DNA of 64,000 bases from Legionella_C dresdenensis (lineage in GTDB: Bacteria > Pseudomonadota > Gammaproteobacteria > Legionellales > Legionellaceae). A program made the translations under genes and the position numbers. Each line of letters begins with the position of its first letter. The stretch's first letter is position 1. The stretch covers positions 62,001-126,000 of the forward strand of contig NZ_JBHSAB010000023.1 of the NCBI RefSeq assembly GCF_042649825.1. The letters run 5' to 3'. The notes under the pieces were generated by a model that did no database searches, had not been told where the DNA came from, and was given only the letters and a program-made list of their open reading frames with translations. Positions 1 to 10,684 of this stretch are shown in pieces.

Positions 1-2
1 CA

Positions 3-2177
3 TCTTCACATAAAGAAAAAAAATGTGGTTTTTTTGCCGTCAATATGGCCAGCACTGGCTGTGGCAAAACTTTTGCCAATGCCAAGATGATGCTCGCACT
101 TTCTGAAAATAATGGTGGTTTACGTTATATTCTGGCACTTGGTTTACGTACATTGACTCTACAAACAGGTAACGAATACCGAGAGCGTATTTTTCACCAT
201 TCAGATGGTAGTGACTTAGCAGTTCTTATTGGCTCAAAAGCCATTGTGGAGTTACATAATCAGGATAAAATAATACAGGAAAAAACTGTCGATAATCACG
301 AGAAAGGTTCAGACTCTCGAGAAAGCCTGATCGAGGCAGAGAATGAGCTTTTTTATGATGGCAATATACCTGAAGACGGTTTGGATACTATCTTACCAGA
401 CAATAAAGCCCGTAAACTTCTCTATGCTCCAATTCTTGTATGTACAATTGACCACGTTATTGCTGCTACTGAAACCACAAGAGGTGGTCGTTACATTTTA
501 CCTTGCCTTCGATTAATGTCATCCGATTTGGTAATTGATGAAGTAGACGATTTTACAGATTCAGATGCGATTGCAATTGGCCGATTAATTCATTTGGCCG
601 GCATGCTTGGACGTAAAGTAATGATTTCTTCTGCAACTATACCACCATCTCTAGCTGAGGGTTATTTTAACTGTTATCGGGAAGGTTGGCAGCTGTATAC
701 CAAAACACGCAATGCCCATACGACAATTGCGTGTGCCTGGATTGATGAATTCAATACAGTTGTTGTTAACAATGAAGAAGAGCAAACGCAGGCAAATAAT
801 GAATACTCACGCGCCCATCAAACATTCATTAAAAAACGAGTAGATCAGCTTTCAAGGCAATTTCCAAAAAGAAAAGCAGACATTATTGACTGTCAATCGA
901 TACTAAATCAGCCGGCCACCTGTAGTAAGAAAACAAAACAATCTGCTTATTTTAATGTGATATTTAATGCCGCACTGGCCAAACATCAATTACACTATCA
1001 AACTGATCATATTACTGGTCTTCAAGTATCTTTTGGAGTTATACGTATTGCCAATATAGCACCTTGCATTGCATTGACTCGTTTTTTTCTGGATTATGAT
1101 TGCCCTTCGGATATTGCTTTACGAGTAATGCCTTATCATAGCCAACAAGTGTTACTGTTAAGGCATGAACAAGAAAAACATCTCGATCATGTTCTCAAAC
1201 ATAAGGAAAAACCCGGGCAGTTCCCGGTAGCTTTTGAGGACCAAACCATACGTAATCATCTAGATCTTTTGGCAATACAAAATACACCACCAAGTCATGT
1301 ACTATTTATTCTGGTAGCAACACCAGTGGAGGAAGTAGGACGCGATCATGATTTTGATTGGGCTATTGTGGAACCTTCATCCTATCGCTCTATTATACAG
1401 TTAGGAGGACGAGTAAGAAGGCATCGTAAAGAAGAAGTGTATGCACCTAACATTGGACTACTACAGTATAATTGGAAAACTATTCAATCCGGTGAGAAAG
1501 AATATGCCTGCTATTTTTCACGCCCAGGATACGAGTTCAATGGCAAAATCCTTGTTAATGGACAAGAACGAAGAGCCTCCTGCTATACTCACAACCTTAA
1601 AGAATTAGTTAATGAGCAATCTATCTCTGAGCGACTTGATGCTATTCCTCGAATCGATGCAGATGCACCTATAAAATTTGGTCTAGCACTATTAGAGCAT
1701 GCTGTCACATCTCATTGGCTTAAACGATATGATGCAAAAGGTCCTGAAACTTTGCAAGGATATTTGACTCAACATTGGTACCTCACTGCTCTACCCCAAG
1801 CTCTTAATCGCTTTCGCAGCCAGGAACGAGTTATTAGATTATTTCGATACTTTAAAAATAATGATGAACCCTGCTTTATACAGAAAGATGAACAAGGTTA
1901 TATTATCCGTGATGCAGTCTATCATGAACCAGTGAATATGCGCTCTGCTCACCAAATTCGACAACTTTCTTTGACGGAAAAACAATTAGAACGCATCTGG
2001 CTATTGCGCGATTATAAACAAATATTATCTATGTATGCAGCTCAGCTCTCTATAAGCTTGCTAAATGCTGCACTGAGATACGGAGAGCTAGTGATTCAAG
2101 AGCCAACTGAAATTGACCCCACTCCAAACTACCGATACAACGACCAGATTGGATTATTTAAAGAAAACCAGGAGTGA
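3..2177 (+). CDS. cas3: Cas2/3 nuclease-helicase, type I-F (5' end outside window)
   Basis: This is the helicase and C-terminal part of the type I-F Cas2/3 fusion, which degrades target DNA after recruitment by the Csy complex. The frame is open to the left edge. The first ATG (45) lies inside the Walker A loop (ASTGCGKT), so it is internal and the true start is upstream. A DEVD box (motif II, codons 537-548) follows, and a motif VI-like QLGGRVRRHR lies near 1400. The usual family length is about 1050-1100 residues, so the Cas2 and HD nuclease parts are missing from view. It ends 3 bases before csy1. Cas1 normally precedes this gene and would lie to the left. The family call is firm; the activity of the unseen nuclease domain cannot be judged. 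Confidence 0.95.
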   Translation, partial: SSHKEKKCGFFAVNMASTGCGKTFANAKMMLALSENNGGLRYILALGLRTLTLQTGNEYRERIFHHSDGSDLAVLIGSKAIVELHNQDKIIQEKTVDNHEKGSDSRESLIEAENELFYDGNIPEDGLDTILPDNKARKLLYAPILVCTIDHVIAATETTRGGRYILPCLRLMSSDLVIDEVDDFTDSDAIAIGRLIHLAGMLGRKVMISSATIPPSLAEGYFNCYREGWQLYTKTRNAHTTIACAWIDEFNTVVVNNEEEQTQANNEYSRAHQTFIKKRVDQLSRQFPKRKADIIDCQSILNQPATCSKKTKQSAYFNVIFNAALAKHQLHYQTDHITGLQVSFGVIRIANIAPCIALTRFFLDYDCPSDIALRVMPYHSQQVLLLRHEQEKHLDHVLKHKEKPGQFPVAFEDQTIRNHLDLLAIQNTPPSHVLFILVATPVEEVGRDHDFDWAIVEPSSYRSIIQLGGRVRRHRKEEVYAPNIGLLQYNWKTIQSGEKEYACYFSRPGYEFNGKILVNGQERRASCYTHNLKELVNEQSISERLDAIPRIDADAPIKFGLALLEHAVTSHWLKRYDAKGPETLQGYLTQHWYLTALPQALNRFRSQERVIRLFRYFKNNDEPCFIQKDEQGYIIRDAVYHEPVNMRSAHQIRQLSLTEKQLERIWLLRDYKQILSMYAAQLSISLLNAALRYGELVIQEPTEIDPTPNYRYNDQIGLFKENQE

Positions 2178-2180
2178 TGA

Positions 2181-3737
2181 ATGGAAAAAAATAAAACTCA
2201 ATTAAAATCGTATATTGACAAATTGATTAAATCACATTCGCAAAATGCTTCACTACCAATCAAAACAGTTGAAGGCAAAACGGTTATTGACGTCTTTAAA
2301 TTTTTAGAGGAATTACTTAAAAAACCCACATCTGGATATTTTCCTGAATCAAAAAGGGATTGTGAAGCGCTCATGATATTAAGCTCATCTCATGAGCTTG
2401 AAAAAAAATCTACATTTTCTTATGAGAAATCATTCAAATATGCTTGCGATATAAATCACCCGTCGATTTGTAATATTCCAAGTATGCTGGGCATATCAGA
2501 TGTCGAAACTGAGAAATTAGTTAGCCTTATAAAAAATTTTAATGGAAATTACTTAGACTATTTTCATCTATTTAAAACCACAGATGACGGTACGAATTTA
2601 GATGATTTTACAACAACTAAAATCACAAAAAAGATTGATGAAATATCCATAAACAGCACACATGGAACTATAATTAGTCACCCAGCAAAAATGACAAATC
2701 CATATTTAAAAAACCCCAAACTTTTTTTTGATAATAGTATAATAAAACCAGATGGCTTTGTCAGAACAGGGAATATCAAAGTTAATTTTGATTTGCATAT
2801 TAATGCGAATAAATTAATTGTATTTAAATTCCTGTCGTTAATGATAAATGATCTACCTATGTTGGATTACATTAAGAATAAAGACTCTTTTTCCTTAGCA
2901 AGGGTGTTTAATGTTCCTGAAAAAAAAGCAATGGAATGGATCGAAAAATTTAATCAATGCCTAACCTCACAAAATAAAAATACAAGCTCACATATAAAGC
3001 AAGTATATTTCCCTATAGGCTCTATGTATCATCTTCTCTCAATACTTAGCCCTTCTGGTTTAGTTTTTTCTCTGAAAGATAAAATTGAAGATTTAAATAA
3101 GAGATCAAAACATGCCTTTCTGGGTAGAAAAGCACTAAAAAAATCCATTCTTTATTCTCCAGGGTTCTCTACATTAACAAACATAACCATAACTAAACAT
3201 GGAGGCGACCACCCTAAAAACATAAGCGCCCTCAACAATAAATACCAGACTATTTATTTGCTTGATTCATCTCCTCCTCAATTAGAACAGCGCAACATTC
3301 ATTTTCCACGCCAAAATTTTTTCATCAATGCTATCCGCTTTTATGATATTCGTGAGCCCTTACAAAAGCTACATAGTATTTTTAAAACTGGCTTGGATAG
3401 TGCTATTCCGCGTCAAAATCTTGAAATTGGCAGAGATCATCGTTTAGAAGAAATTCTGGATAAAATAATTATACGAAGGAGTGCAATACTTACTGTAGCT
3501 GCGCAATATAGACAAGAAACTTGTAATTTACCATTGCATCAAAAAATCTGGCTATGTAACGAGTACCAAATAGAACGTATAGAACAGCAAGAATGGTTAG
3601 ATGAATTATGTGAAGAGATCTCCAATTGGATATTTGCAGCCTACAAAAAAGTTATTAGAAAAGCAGTTACTTTGGGTTCAGCAGAATATGAGTATATTAA
3701 AGCGATACTCATCACTAACAGAGAGGCTTTGAGATGA
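2181..3737 (+). CDS. csy1: Csy1 / Cas8f, large subunit of type I-F Cascade
   Basis: Csy1 forms the foot of the I-F surveillance complex with Csy2 and takes part in PAM recognition and non-target strand handling (family knowledge). The protein has 518 residues. Family landmarks are THGTIISHPAKMTNPYLKNP in the middle, the YFPIGSMYHLLSILSPSGLV segment, GGDHPKNISALN and LLDSSPPQL, all in the order seen in Csy1 proteins. It lies between cas3 (3 bases upstream) and csy2 (4-base ATGA overlap), so translation is probably coupled. It is longer than the roughly 430 residues of the Pseudomonas protein. The first 130 residues are poor in recognisable motifs and may hold the extra length. Confidence 0.92.
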   Translation: MEKNKTQLKSYIDKLIKSHSQNASLPIKTVEGKTVIDVFKFLEELLKKPTSGYFPESKRDCEALMILSSSHELEKKSTFSYEKSFKYACDINHPSICNIPSMLGISDVETEKLVSLIKNFNGNYLDYFHLFKTTDDGTNLDDFTTTKITKKIDEISINSTHGTIISHPAKMTNPYLKNPKLFFDNSIIKPDGFVRTGNIKVNFDLHINANKLIVFKFLSLMINDLPMLDYIKNKDSFSLARVFNVPEKKAMEWIEKFNQCLTSQNKNTSSHIKQVYFPIGSMYHLLSILSPSGLVFSLKDKIEDLNKRSKHAFLGRKALKKSILYSPGFSTLTNITITKHGGDHPKNISALNNKYQTIYLLDSSPPQLEQRNIHFPRQNFFINAIRFYDIREPLQKLHSIFKTGLDSAIPRQNLEIGRDHRLEEILDKIIIRRSAILTVAAQYRQETCNLPLHQKIWLCNEYQIERIEQQEWLDELCEEISNWIFAAYKKVIRKAVTLGSAEYEYIKAILITNREALR

Positions 3738-4654
3738 CATACACCGCACTATTAATTCCACATATACACGTTCAGAATGCTAATGCTTTATCAAGTGCTT
3801 ATACTATTGGTTTTCCCGCTATTACCGCATGGTTAGGTGCGGTACATGCGTTACAACGTGAATTAAATACTGTAGGGATAGCAGTAAATTTTGATGGTGT
3901 AGGCATTGTATCTCACCGATTTAATCTGCAAACATACAAAGGGCCAGGAGATTTTGAATATTCAATTATTGGTACAGGTAATCCTTTAGACAAAAATGGC
4001 GAGCGCACTTCGTTTATTGAAGAGGCGCGATGTCATTTAGAGGTCAGTCTTATTATTCAATGCTCCAATATTAAAAAACCCGACGAGTCAGAACTAATTA
4101 AAAAAATTAGCCATTATCTTAAAACCCGAATAAAAATAGCTGGTGGTGATATTTTAGAGTTCGAGCCACCTGCTTTCTATAGAGATTTCAGTCTAATCAA
4201 ACCTAAACTGATGCCTGGTTATGCTCTGATTGAGCGGCGCGAACTGATGGTCGAAGCAATGAAGCAAGGGCAAGATGCGCTGGATGCATTACTTGATTAT
4301 CTAGCTATCCACCATTCCTGCGAGCAAAACGTACAACATAAAGAAACCATTGTAACCTGGAGAAGCACTCGTAAGCCAACAGGCCAAAATGGTGAACGTG
4401 GCTGGATTGTCCCTATTGCTACAGGTTTTCAAGGTATCAGTGAGCTTGGACAGGTCAAAAATCAACGAGATCCAGAAACACCCCATCGTTTTGCGGAAGC
4501 TATTGTTACTCTGGGTGAATTCAAAATGATCTATAAGCTACAGAGCTTTGATGAATTGTTTTGGCATTATCATTACGATGCTGAAAATCATCTATATCTT
4601 TGCCAACAAACTTTATCAGATTCACAAACATTATTTGAAAAAGATGGTTTTTAA
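3734..4654 (+). CDS. csy2: Csy2 / Cas5f, type I-F Cascade subunit
   Basis: Csy2 is the Cas5-type subunit that caps the 5' handle of the crRNA and pairs with Csy1. The 306-residue protein opens with LLIPHIHVQNANALSSAYTI and GFPAITAWLGAVHALQRE, both characteristic of the family, then has VGIVSHRFNLQ and a C-terminal region with RGWIVPIATGFQGIS. The start is fixed by the ATGA overlap with csy1. It is followed by 26 bases and a clear ribosome-binding site for csy3. Length is typical and no defect is seen. Confidence 0.94.
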   Translation: MTYTALLIPHIHVQNANALSSAYTIGFPAITAWLGAVHALQRELNTVGIAVNFDGVGIVSHRFNLQTYKGPGDFEYSIIGTGNPLDKNGERTSFIEEARCHLEVSLIIQCSNIKKPDESELIKKISHYLKTRIKIAGGDILEFEPPAFYRDFSLIKPKLMPGYALIERRELMVEAMKQGQDALDALLDYLAIHHSCEQNVQHKETIVTWRSTRKPTGQNGERGWIVPIATGFQGISELGQVKNQRDPETPHRFAEAIVTLGEFKMIYKLQSFDELFWHYHYDAENHLYLCQQTLSDSQTLFEKDGF

Positions 4655-4680
4655 TTACCAGTTTATTAAGGAGAAATAAC

Positions 4681-5712
4681 ATGTCTAAAAATGAAAGTAC
4701 TGTCTCTGTATTAGCCTTTGAAAAGAAGTTTGTTCCTTCTGATGGCTATCTGTATGGAACTCAATGGGATGATCGTAGCAAGGTTACTCCATTAAAATTA
4801 AAAGAAAAATCTGTTCGAGGCACAATTTCAAATCGTTTAAAACCAGCGATCCAGAGCGATCCACTTAAGTTAAACAAAGAAGTAGAAAAGCCAAATCTTC
4901 AAACAGTTGATACCTGCGCACTTGAAACCAATCAGGACACATTGAAATTGCATTTTACACTCAAAATATTAGGTGGTATTCATCAGCCATCAGCCTGTAA
5001 TAATGCAACTTTTAAGCAAACTTATGCCCAAGCAGTAAAACAATATATAGAAAAAGATAACTTTAGAGAGCTTGCACGCCGTTATACGCTCAATATTGCT
5101 AATGCTCGTTTTTTGTGGCGTAATCGCTTGGGAGCAGAATTTATAGAGGTTTGTGTAAAAATTTTAAATAAAGGTTCTGAGCAAGAATGGCACTTTAATG
5201 CTTTGGAATATAATCCACGAAATATGGCCATACGTGATGAGCAAATTGATAGTCTCTCCGGGCACATAGCTAAAACACTAGCTAGTGAAGATGATTTCCT
5301 GATGTTAGAAATCATTTGTTACGCTAAAGTAGGCAAAGCCCAGGATATTTATCCTAGTGAAGAGCTTGTAATGGATAAAGGAAAAGGCAACAAGAGTAAG
5401 ATACTTTATCATGTTGATGGTATTGCTGCGATGCATTCGCAAAAGCTTGGCAACGCCTTACGAACTATTGATACATGGTACCCGGAATTTACTAATCCAG
5501 AAACATCAGTTGGACCAATTGCTATTGAACCATATGGAGCCGTCACTAATATGGGAAAAGCTTACCGAAACCCCAAAGATAAGCAAGATTTTTATAGTTT
5601 TTTTGATAACTGGGCGCGGGGCAATAAACTTAACCGGCTTGAAGACGAACACTTTGTCATGGCAGTTTTAGTCCGGGGTGGGGTCTTTGGCGAAAGCGAG
5701 AAACAGGGGTAA
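4681..5712 (+). CDS. csy3: Csy3 / Cas7f, backbone subunit of type I-F Cascade
   Basis: Csy3 is the repeated backbone subunit that coats the spacer part of the crRNA. The protein has 343 residues, the usual length. The family signature is visible in the N-terminal stretch (VLAFEKKFVPSDGYLYGTQW), in ANARFLWRNRLGAE and in HVDGIAAMHSQKLGNALRTID, with GPIAIEPYGAVTNMGKAYR near the C-terminus. An AAGGAG ribosome-binding site lies about 6 bases before the ATG, which is strong compared with the coupled csy1/csy2 junction. That agrees with the higher copy number of this subunit. csy4 starts 2 bases after its stop codon. Confidence 0.95.
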   Translation: MSKNESTVSVLAFEKKFVPSDGYLYGTQWDDRSKVTPLKLKEKSVRGTISNRLKPAIQSDPLKLNKEVEKPNLQTVDTCALETNQDTLKLHFTLKILGGIHQPSACNNATFKQTYAQAVKQYIEKDNFRELARRYTLNIANARFLWRNRLGAEFIEVCVKILNKGSEQEWHFNALEYNPRNMAIRDEQIDSLSGHIAKTLASEDDFLMLEIICYAKVGKAQDIYPSEELVMDKGKGNKSKILYHVDGIAAMHSQKLGNALRTIDTWYPEFTNPETSVGPIAIEPYGAVTNMGKAYRNPKDKQDFYSFFDNWARGNKLNRLEDEHFVMAVLVRGGVFGESEKQG

Positions 5713-5714
5713 TT

Positions 5715-6269
5715 ATGGATCACTACATAGATATATCAATCTTGCCTACTCCAGAGTTCCCGGAGACAGTTTTATTGAATGCTCTTTATACAAAACTTCA
5801 TAGAGCCTTATATGACTTAGCTGCCACAAATGTTGGTGTGAGTTTCCCAAAATATAAAATTACATTGGGAAACATTATACGTATTCATAGCGGGCAAGCA
5901 GTTTTGCATAATCTATTAAATTTGAACTGGATAGGCAGCATGAATGACCTCTGTAAAGTAAGTATGATTATGCGTGTACCCATGAACTCAAAATTCCGAA
6001 ATATTTCACGTAAGCAACCCACAATGAGTCCATCAAAATTGAGACGCTTGATTAGCCGTGGCTCTATATTAGAGGAAGAAATTCAACCCTACGAAACAAA
6101 AATGCACTCTAAAAAATTTGATAACCCTTATATTGAGTTGATAAGTACTTCCAGTGGGCAAAGATATCGGCGTTATATTGAATTTGGTGAGCTTCTTGAA
6201 CAACCGGTTTCTGGTAGCTTTGATGCATTTGGTTTTTCAAAAACAGCTACCGTTCCTTGGTTTGATTAA
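5715..6269 (+). CDS. csy4: Csy4 / Cas6f crRNA-processing endoribonuclease
   Basis: Csy4 cuts the repeat RNA 3' of its hairpin and stays bound to the crRNA. The protein has 184 residues and starts MDHYIDISILPTPEFP, close to the Pseudomonas protein. The catalytic histidine is present as H29 (KLH29RAL), and a serine-rich STSSGQRYRR matches the Ser148 region. The position equivalent to Pseudomonas Tyr176 is Phe172 in AFGFSKTATVPWF. An arginine-rich helix (SKLRRLISRG) could grip the repeat stem. Its partner repeats, with a CTGCC/GGCAG stem, begin 245 bases downstream. Last gene of the cas operon. Confidence 0.95.
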   Translation: MDHYIDISILPTPEFPETVLLNALYTKLHRALYDLAATNVGVSFPKYKITLGNIIRIHSGQAVLHNLLNLNWIGSMNDLCKVSMIMRVPMNSKFRNISRKQPTMSPSKLRRLISRGSILEEEIQPYETKMHSKKFDNPYIELISTSSGQRYRRYIEFGELLEQPVSGSFDAFGFSKTATVPWFD

Positions 6270-6513
6270 GCCAAATTACTGTAAGCCAAGTAGAATTTGA
6301 TAGTATTAGAAAATGGTTTTTTAGGTTGAGTCAAAAGTTCGTTTCATTCTGGAAATGAAATTATGAACAAAACCACCTTATTAACCAATAATTTTAGCTC
6401 TTTTAAAATTTAAATATAAATCAAATAGTTAAAAAATGACTAAAAATACTGGATAAATTGATATTTTTTAACTAACCTTTTGTTGTAACTATTTTTTTAT
6501 GATATTAAGTATA
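6270..6513 (+). promoter_or_regulatory. CRISPR leader
   Basis: A 244-base AT-rich non-coding stretch lies between csy4 and the first repeat. It contains a 7-bp stem palindrome (6342-6360, TTTCATT/AATGAAA) near the csy4 end, a consensus IHF site (6419-6431) and long A/T tracts up to the array. The repeats nearest this side are perfect and those at the far end decay. This marks it as the leader, with the array transcribed on the plus strand. No convincing -35/-10 pair was found; TATGAT at 6498-6503 could be a -10 element but has no good partner. Confidence 0.75.
6419..6431 (+). promoter_or_regulatory. Putative IHF binding site in the leader
   Basis: AATCAAATAGTTA matches the IHF consensus WATCAANNNNTTR at every defined position, 82 bases before the first repeat. 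IHF bends leader DNA and is needed for spacer integration in type I-E and I-F systems (established knowledge). Its use here is inferred from the match and location. Confidence 0.55.
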
Positions 6514-9500
6514 GTTCACTGCCGTATAGGCAGCTTAGAAACTTTGGACATATTGCTCAATGCATTTTGTTGCGTTCACTGCCGTATAGGCAGCTTAGAA
6601 AAAAATAAGTGTGCGCCTTGCCCACCTGCCCTAGTTCACTGCCGTATAGGCAGCTTAGAAATCAGGCGCAGCGACCTTGGTAGGTGCCGATCCGTTCACT
6701 GCCGTATAGGCAGCTTAGAAAAATGTGGACATTCAAGAATTAATACAGCTTGCGTTCACTGCCGTATAGGCAGCTTAGAAAATTGTGTTTGGCACCCCCC
6801 AATCAATATTAAAGTTCACTGCCGTATAGGCAGCTTAGAAATGTATTAGCGTCTCTTCTTTGGCCGTTATAACGTTCACTGCCGTATAGGCAGCTTAGAA
6901 AGCTTTAAATGCCGCAGGGTTTGCAATTAATAAGTTCACTGCCGTATAGGCAGCTTAGAAATGGACGGGACAGAATTGATGCCAACCGGCAATGTTCACT
7001 GCCGTATAGGCAGCTTAGAAATAACATGCGTCATCAGCCGGTGATATCCTTTGGTTCACTGCCGTATAGGCAGCTTAGAAAGTCAGCCTCGCCCGGCTCA
7101 CAATATCGCGGTTGTTCACTGCCGTATAGGCAGCTTAGAAACAATATTTTTATAAGCGTAATCAAAAAAATCCAGTTCACTGCCGTATAGGCAGCTTAGA
7201 AAAAACAGTTTTCAATACCAATTGGACAGCAGATGTTCACTGCCGTATAGGCAGCTTAGAAAATTGAGTGCCGGGTATGGCTCGAATTCCTTTCGTTCAC
7301 TGCCGTATAGGCAGCTTAGAAATGCTCACCGATGTGACTTAACGCGGGCCAATAGTTCACTGCCGTATAGGCAGCTTAGAAACGGATTTAATCGATATCG
7401 ACACGTTCACGTTTTGTTCACTGCCGTATAGGCAGCTTAGAAATAGCTCACAGCAAATAAATGATTTTGATTCAGGTTCACTGCCGTATAGGCAGCTTAG
7501 AAATTTATCTAGCGCATCAAATACTAAGTCTGTTAGTTCACTGCCGTATAGGCAGCTTAGAAAATTAACCAAGTCTTGAAAGCATCGATTAAGTTGTTCA
7601 CTGCCGTATAGGCAGCTTAGAAACAATAAGCAAACAATTTAATTTATCGGGATACGTTCACTGCCGTATAGGCAGCTTAGAAATAATATTTTCATTGCTT
7701 ACCTCGATATTCTAAGTTCACTGCCGTATAGGCAGCTTAGAAATTTTGTTGCTGCTTCGACTGCTGCACGCAATTGTTCACTGCCGTATAGGCAGCTTAG
7801 AAAAAGTACTGACGGTTTGTACAGAACGCGGCTGTGTTCACTGCCGTATAGGCAGCTTAGAAATTGCGCATAAATCTCTTGATTTAAAACTGCTTGTTCA
7901 CTGCCGTATAGGCAGCTTAGAAACACGAGGAACAGGCACAGAATCTTGAAGATTTTGTTCACTGCCGTATAGGCAGCTTAGAAAAAATATCCAAAGACTG
8001 AGCATAATTAGAACGAGTTCACTGCCGTATAGGCAGCTTAGAAAATTTTGGCGTTTTCTCAGGGCGGTGCGTCTACGTTCACTGCCGTATAGGCAGCTTA
8101 GAAATGCTGGCAGCGGGTGTAAAATTCCATTTATAGGTTCACTGCCGTATAGGCAGCTTAGAAACCAACGAAGGCAAGCGAAACGCCCGTACCGGCGTTC
8201 ACTGCCGTATAGGCAGCTTAGAAATATTCGACAAGTCTTGCAACTAAACAAACGCAGTTCACTGCCGTATAGGCAGCTTAGAAACGGAAACCCTAGATTA
8301 ATCGGCTTCGCTTTCTGTTCACTGCCGTATAGGCAGCTTAGAAAGTGATTTCCGTTTCGACGTGCTGCGATTCTGCGTTCACTGCCGTATAGGCAGCTTA
8401 GAAATGAAATGAAGCCGATTGTTGAAAACATGAATTGTTCACTGCCGTATAGGCAGCTTAGAAAGAATGGTACTGCGGCAATTCTAAACATTCTTTGTTC
8501 ACTGCCGTATAGGCAGCTTAGAAAAGTATAATTTATTCCAAAACCCGTCGGCTTTTGTTCACTGCCGTATAGGCAGCTTAGAAAGCAAGAGAAACACAGC
8601 AGAAGTTTCAGTGTTGGTTCACTGCCGTATAGGCAGCTTAGAAATGGTGAAACTGAGGAAATGCAGCAGTAGACAAGTTCACTGCCGTATAGGCAGCTTA
8701 GAAAGTCGAGTCGTAAACGCCGACGTTAAACTAAATGTTCACTGCCGTATAGGCAGCTTAGAAATCGACCACGATAGCGATACCCGTCCCCTGTTTGTTC
8801 ACTGCCGTATAGGCAGCTTAGAAATTCTCGGATTCCCCGGCCTCGCGCTACTTATGGTTCACTGCCGTATAGGCAGCTTAGAAATTTAGAATTTACTACT
8901 TTTGTTTTTACAGCTAGTTCACTGCCGTATAGGCAGCTTAGAAATTATTCAAAGAAATCAGAATTAGCACCAAATCGTTCACTGCCGTATAGGCAGCTTA
9001 GAAAAAGAGGCAACCGATTGTGCAGCATCAGAAATCGTTCACTGCCGTATAGGCAGCTTAGAAACAAGCAAAAATGCGGCTTTTGCGCTTTGTGATGTTC
9101 ACTGCCGTATAGGCAGCTTAGAAAAATCTCAGCACAGATAAAATCCTTTTGTTCATGTTCACTGCCGTATAGGCAGCTTAGAAAAACAACGTGAAGAACG
9201 TCAATTTTTTACTTATGTTCACTGCCGTATAGGCAGCTTAGAAAAACCCCCTGCTGTTAAATTGATGCTAGTGATGGTTCACTGCCGTATAGGCAGCTTA
9301 GAAAAAACAAAATAGCACTCTTATGCTTTGGGGAATGTTCACTGCCGTATAGGCAGCTTAGAAATATCTCAATTACATTCAAGTCCTCTGTATGATGTTC
9401 ACTGCCGTATAGGCAGCTTAGAAAAGCGTACGCTGATGTTATCAACTATTTTAATAGTTCACTGCCGTATAGGCAGCTTAGAAATAACTCGCGGTTATCG

Positions 9501-10628
9501 CTATACTTTCATTGCAGTTCACTGCCGTATAGGCAGCTTAGAAATTCTTTGTTGATAATTGATATCTTGGATGCAAGTTCACTGCCGTATAGGCAGCTTA
9601 GAAACAATCAATCTGTTTATGTTCGGAATACATTTCGTTCACTGCCGTATAGGCAGCTTAGAAATCTACTGAGATATATAATGATTTACTTAAATCGTTC
9701 ACTGCCGTATAGGCAGCTTAGAAAGATGAAAGTATTCTAGGATTTAATTATTACGGGTTCACTGCCGTATAGGCAGCTTAGAAAAATCTAAAAAGGATTG
9801 GACAAAATCCAACACAGTTCACTGCCGTATAGGCAGCTTAGAAATTATACAGAGTTGTTATTGAAGGATTATAAGAGTTCACTGCCGTATAGGCAGCTTA
9901 GAAATTAGCAGTAATTTATCGACAGTTGTAACGCTGGTTCACTGCCGTATAGGCAGCTTAGAAATTTAATGTTATACACTCTCCTACGATTATCAAGTTC
10001 ACTGCCGTATAGGCAGCTTAGAAAATTACCTAGCATTTTATAGCGTTGTGTGTTACGTTCACTGCCGTATAGGCAGCTTAGAAAGCTTCAAAACTCGCGC
10101 CACTGGTGGTCACATCGTTCACTGCCGTATAGGCAGCTTAGAAATACAAGCGTTAACCGCCATTGTTCAAACAATCGTTCACTGCCGTATAGGCAGCTTA
10201 GAAATGCTGAATGGCAACAGACTGGAATCATTCTACGTTCACTGCCGTATAGGCAGCTTAGAAAAGTACGCCACGACATTAGCGATGTGGTTTAAAGTTC
10301 ACTGCCGTATAGGCAGCTTAGAAAAGGCAACCGCCATTTTTGATGATGGTATCCGCGTTCACTGCCGTATAGGCAGCTTAGAAATTATTTGATAAACCAG
10401 GCGTTCACCTGGTACGCGTTCACTGCCGTATAGGTAGCTTAGAAAATCATCTGTCCTTAAGTTATTCAAAACGAATGGTTCACTGCCGTATAGACAGCTT
10501 AGAAATACAGCGGGTTTCGCCATTTAATCCAGACAATGTTCACTGCCGTATAGGCGCTTAGAAAATGGGGTAAATATTGGCTTATTAGCGTGTAGGGTTC
10601 TCACTGCCGATTAGGCAATCAAGCAAAA
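6514..10628 (+). CRISPR. Type I-F CRISPR array, 69 repeats and 68 spacers
   Basis: A 28-base repeat starting GTTCACTGCCGTATAGGCAG and ending CTTAGAAA recurs with a 60-base period (32-base spacers). Four spacers are 33 bases, giving a 61-base step at 7114-7175, 7355-7416, 7896-7957 and 10357-10418. Counting the steps gives 69 repeats. The first 65 read as identical, each with the CTGCC/GGCAG hairpin cut by Csy4. The last four decay: one C-to-T change (10418), one G-to-A change (10478), a one-base deletion (10538) and a badly diverged copy (10597). Decay at the far end supports transcription away from csy4. Many apparent short ORFs here are repeat translations, not genes. Spacer targets were not searched. 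Confidence 0.99.
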
Positions 10629-10684
10629 TAATACTCTTAATTTGTAACTTCTGTATAGGCAATAGCCGTTTTGACGCAACAAAG

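Noticed and set aside
1..6269. CRISPR system lacking its adaptation genes
   Set aside because: cas1 and the Cas2 part of cas2/3 normally lie upstream and are simply outside the window.
6499..10392. Many ORFs with repeated VHCRIGSLE, SLPYRQLRN or FLSCLYGSE units
   Set aside because: They are translations of the CRISPR repeat in different frames and strands, not protein genes.
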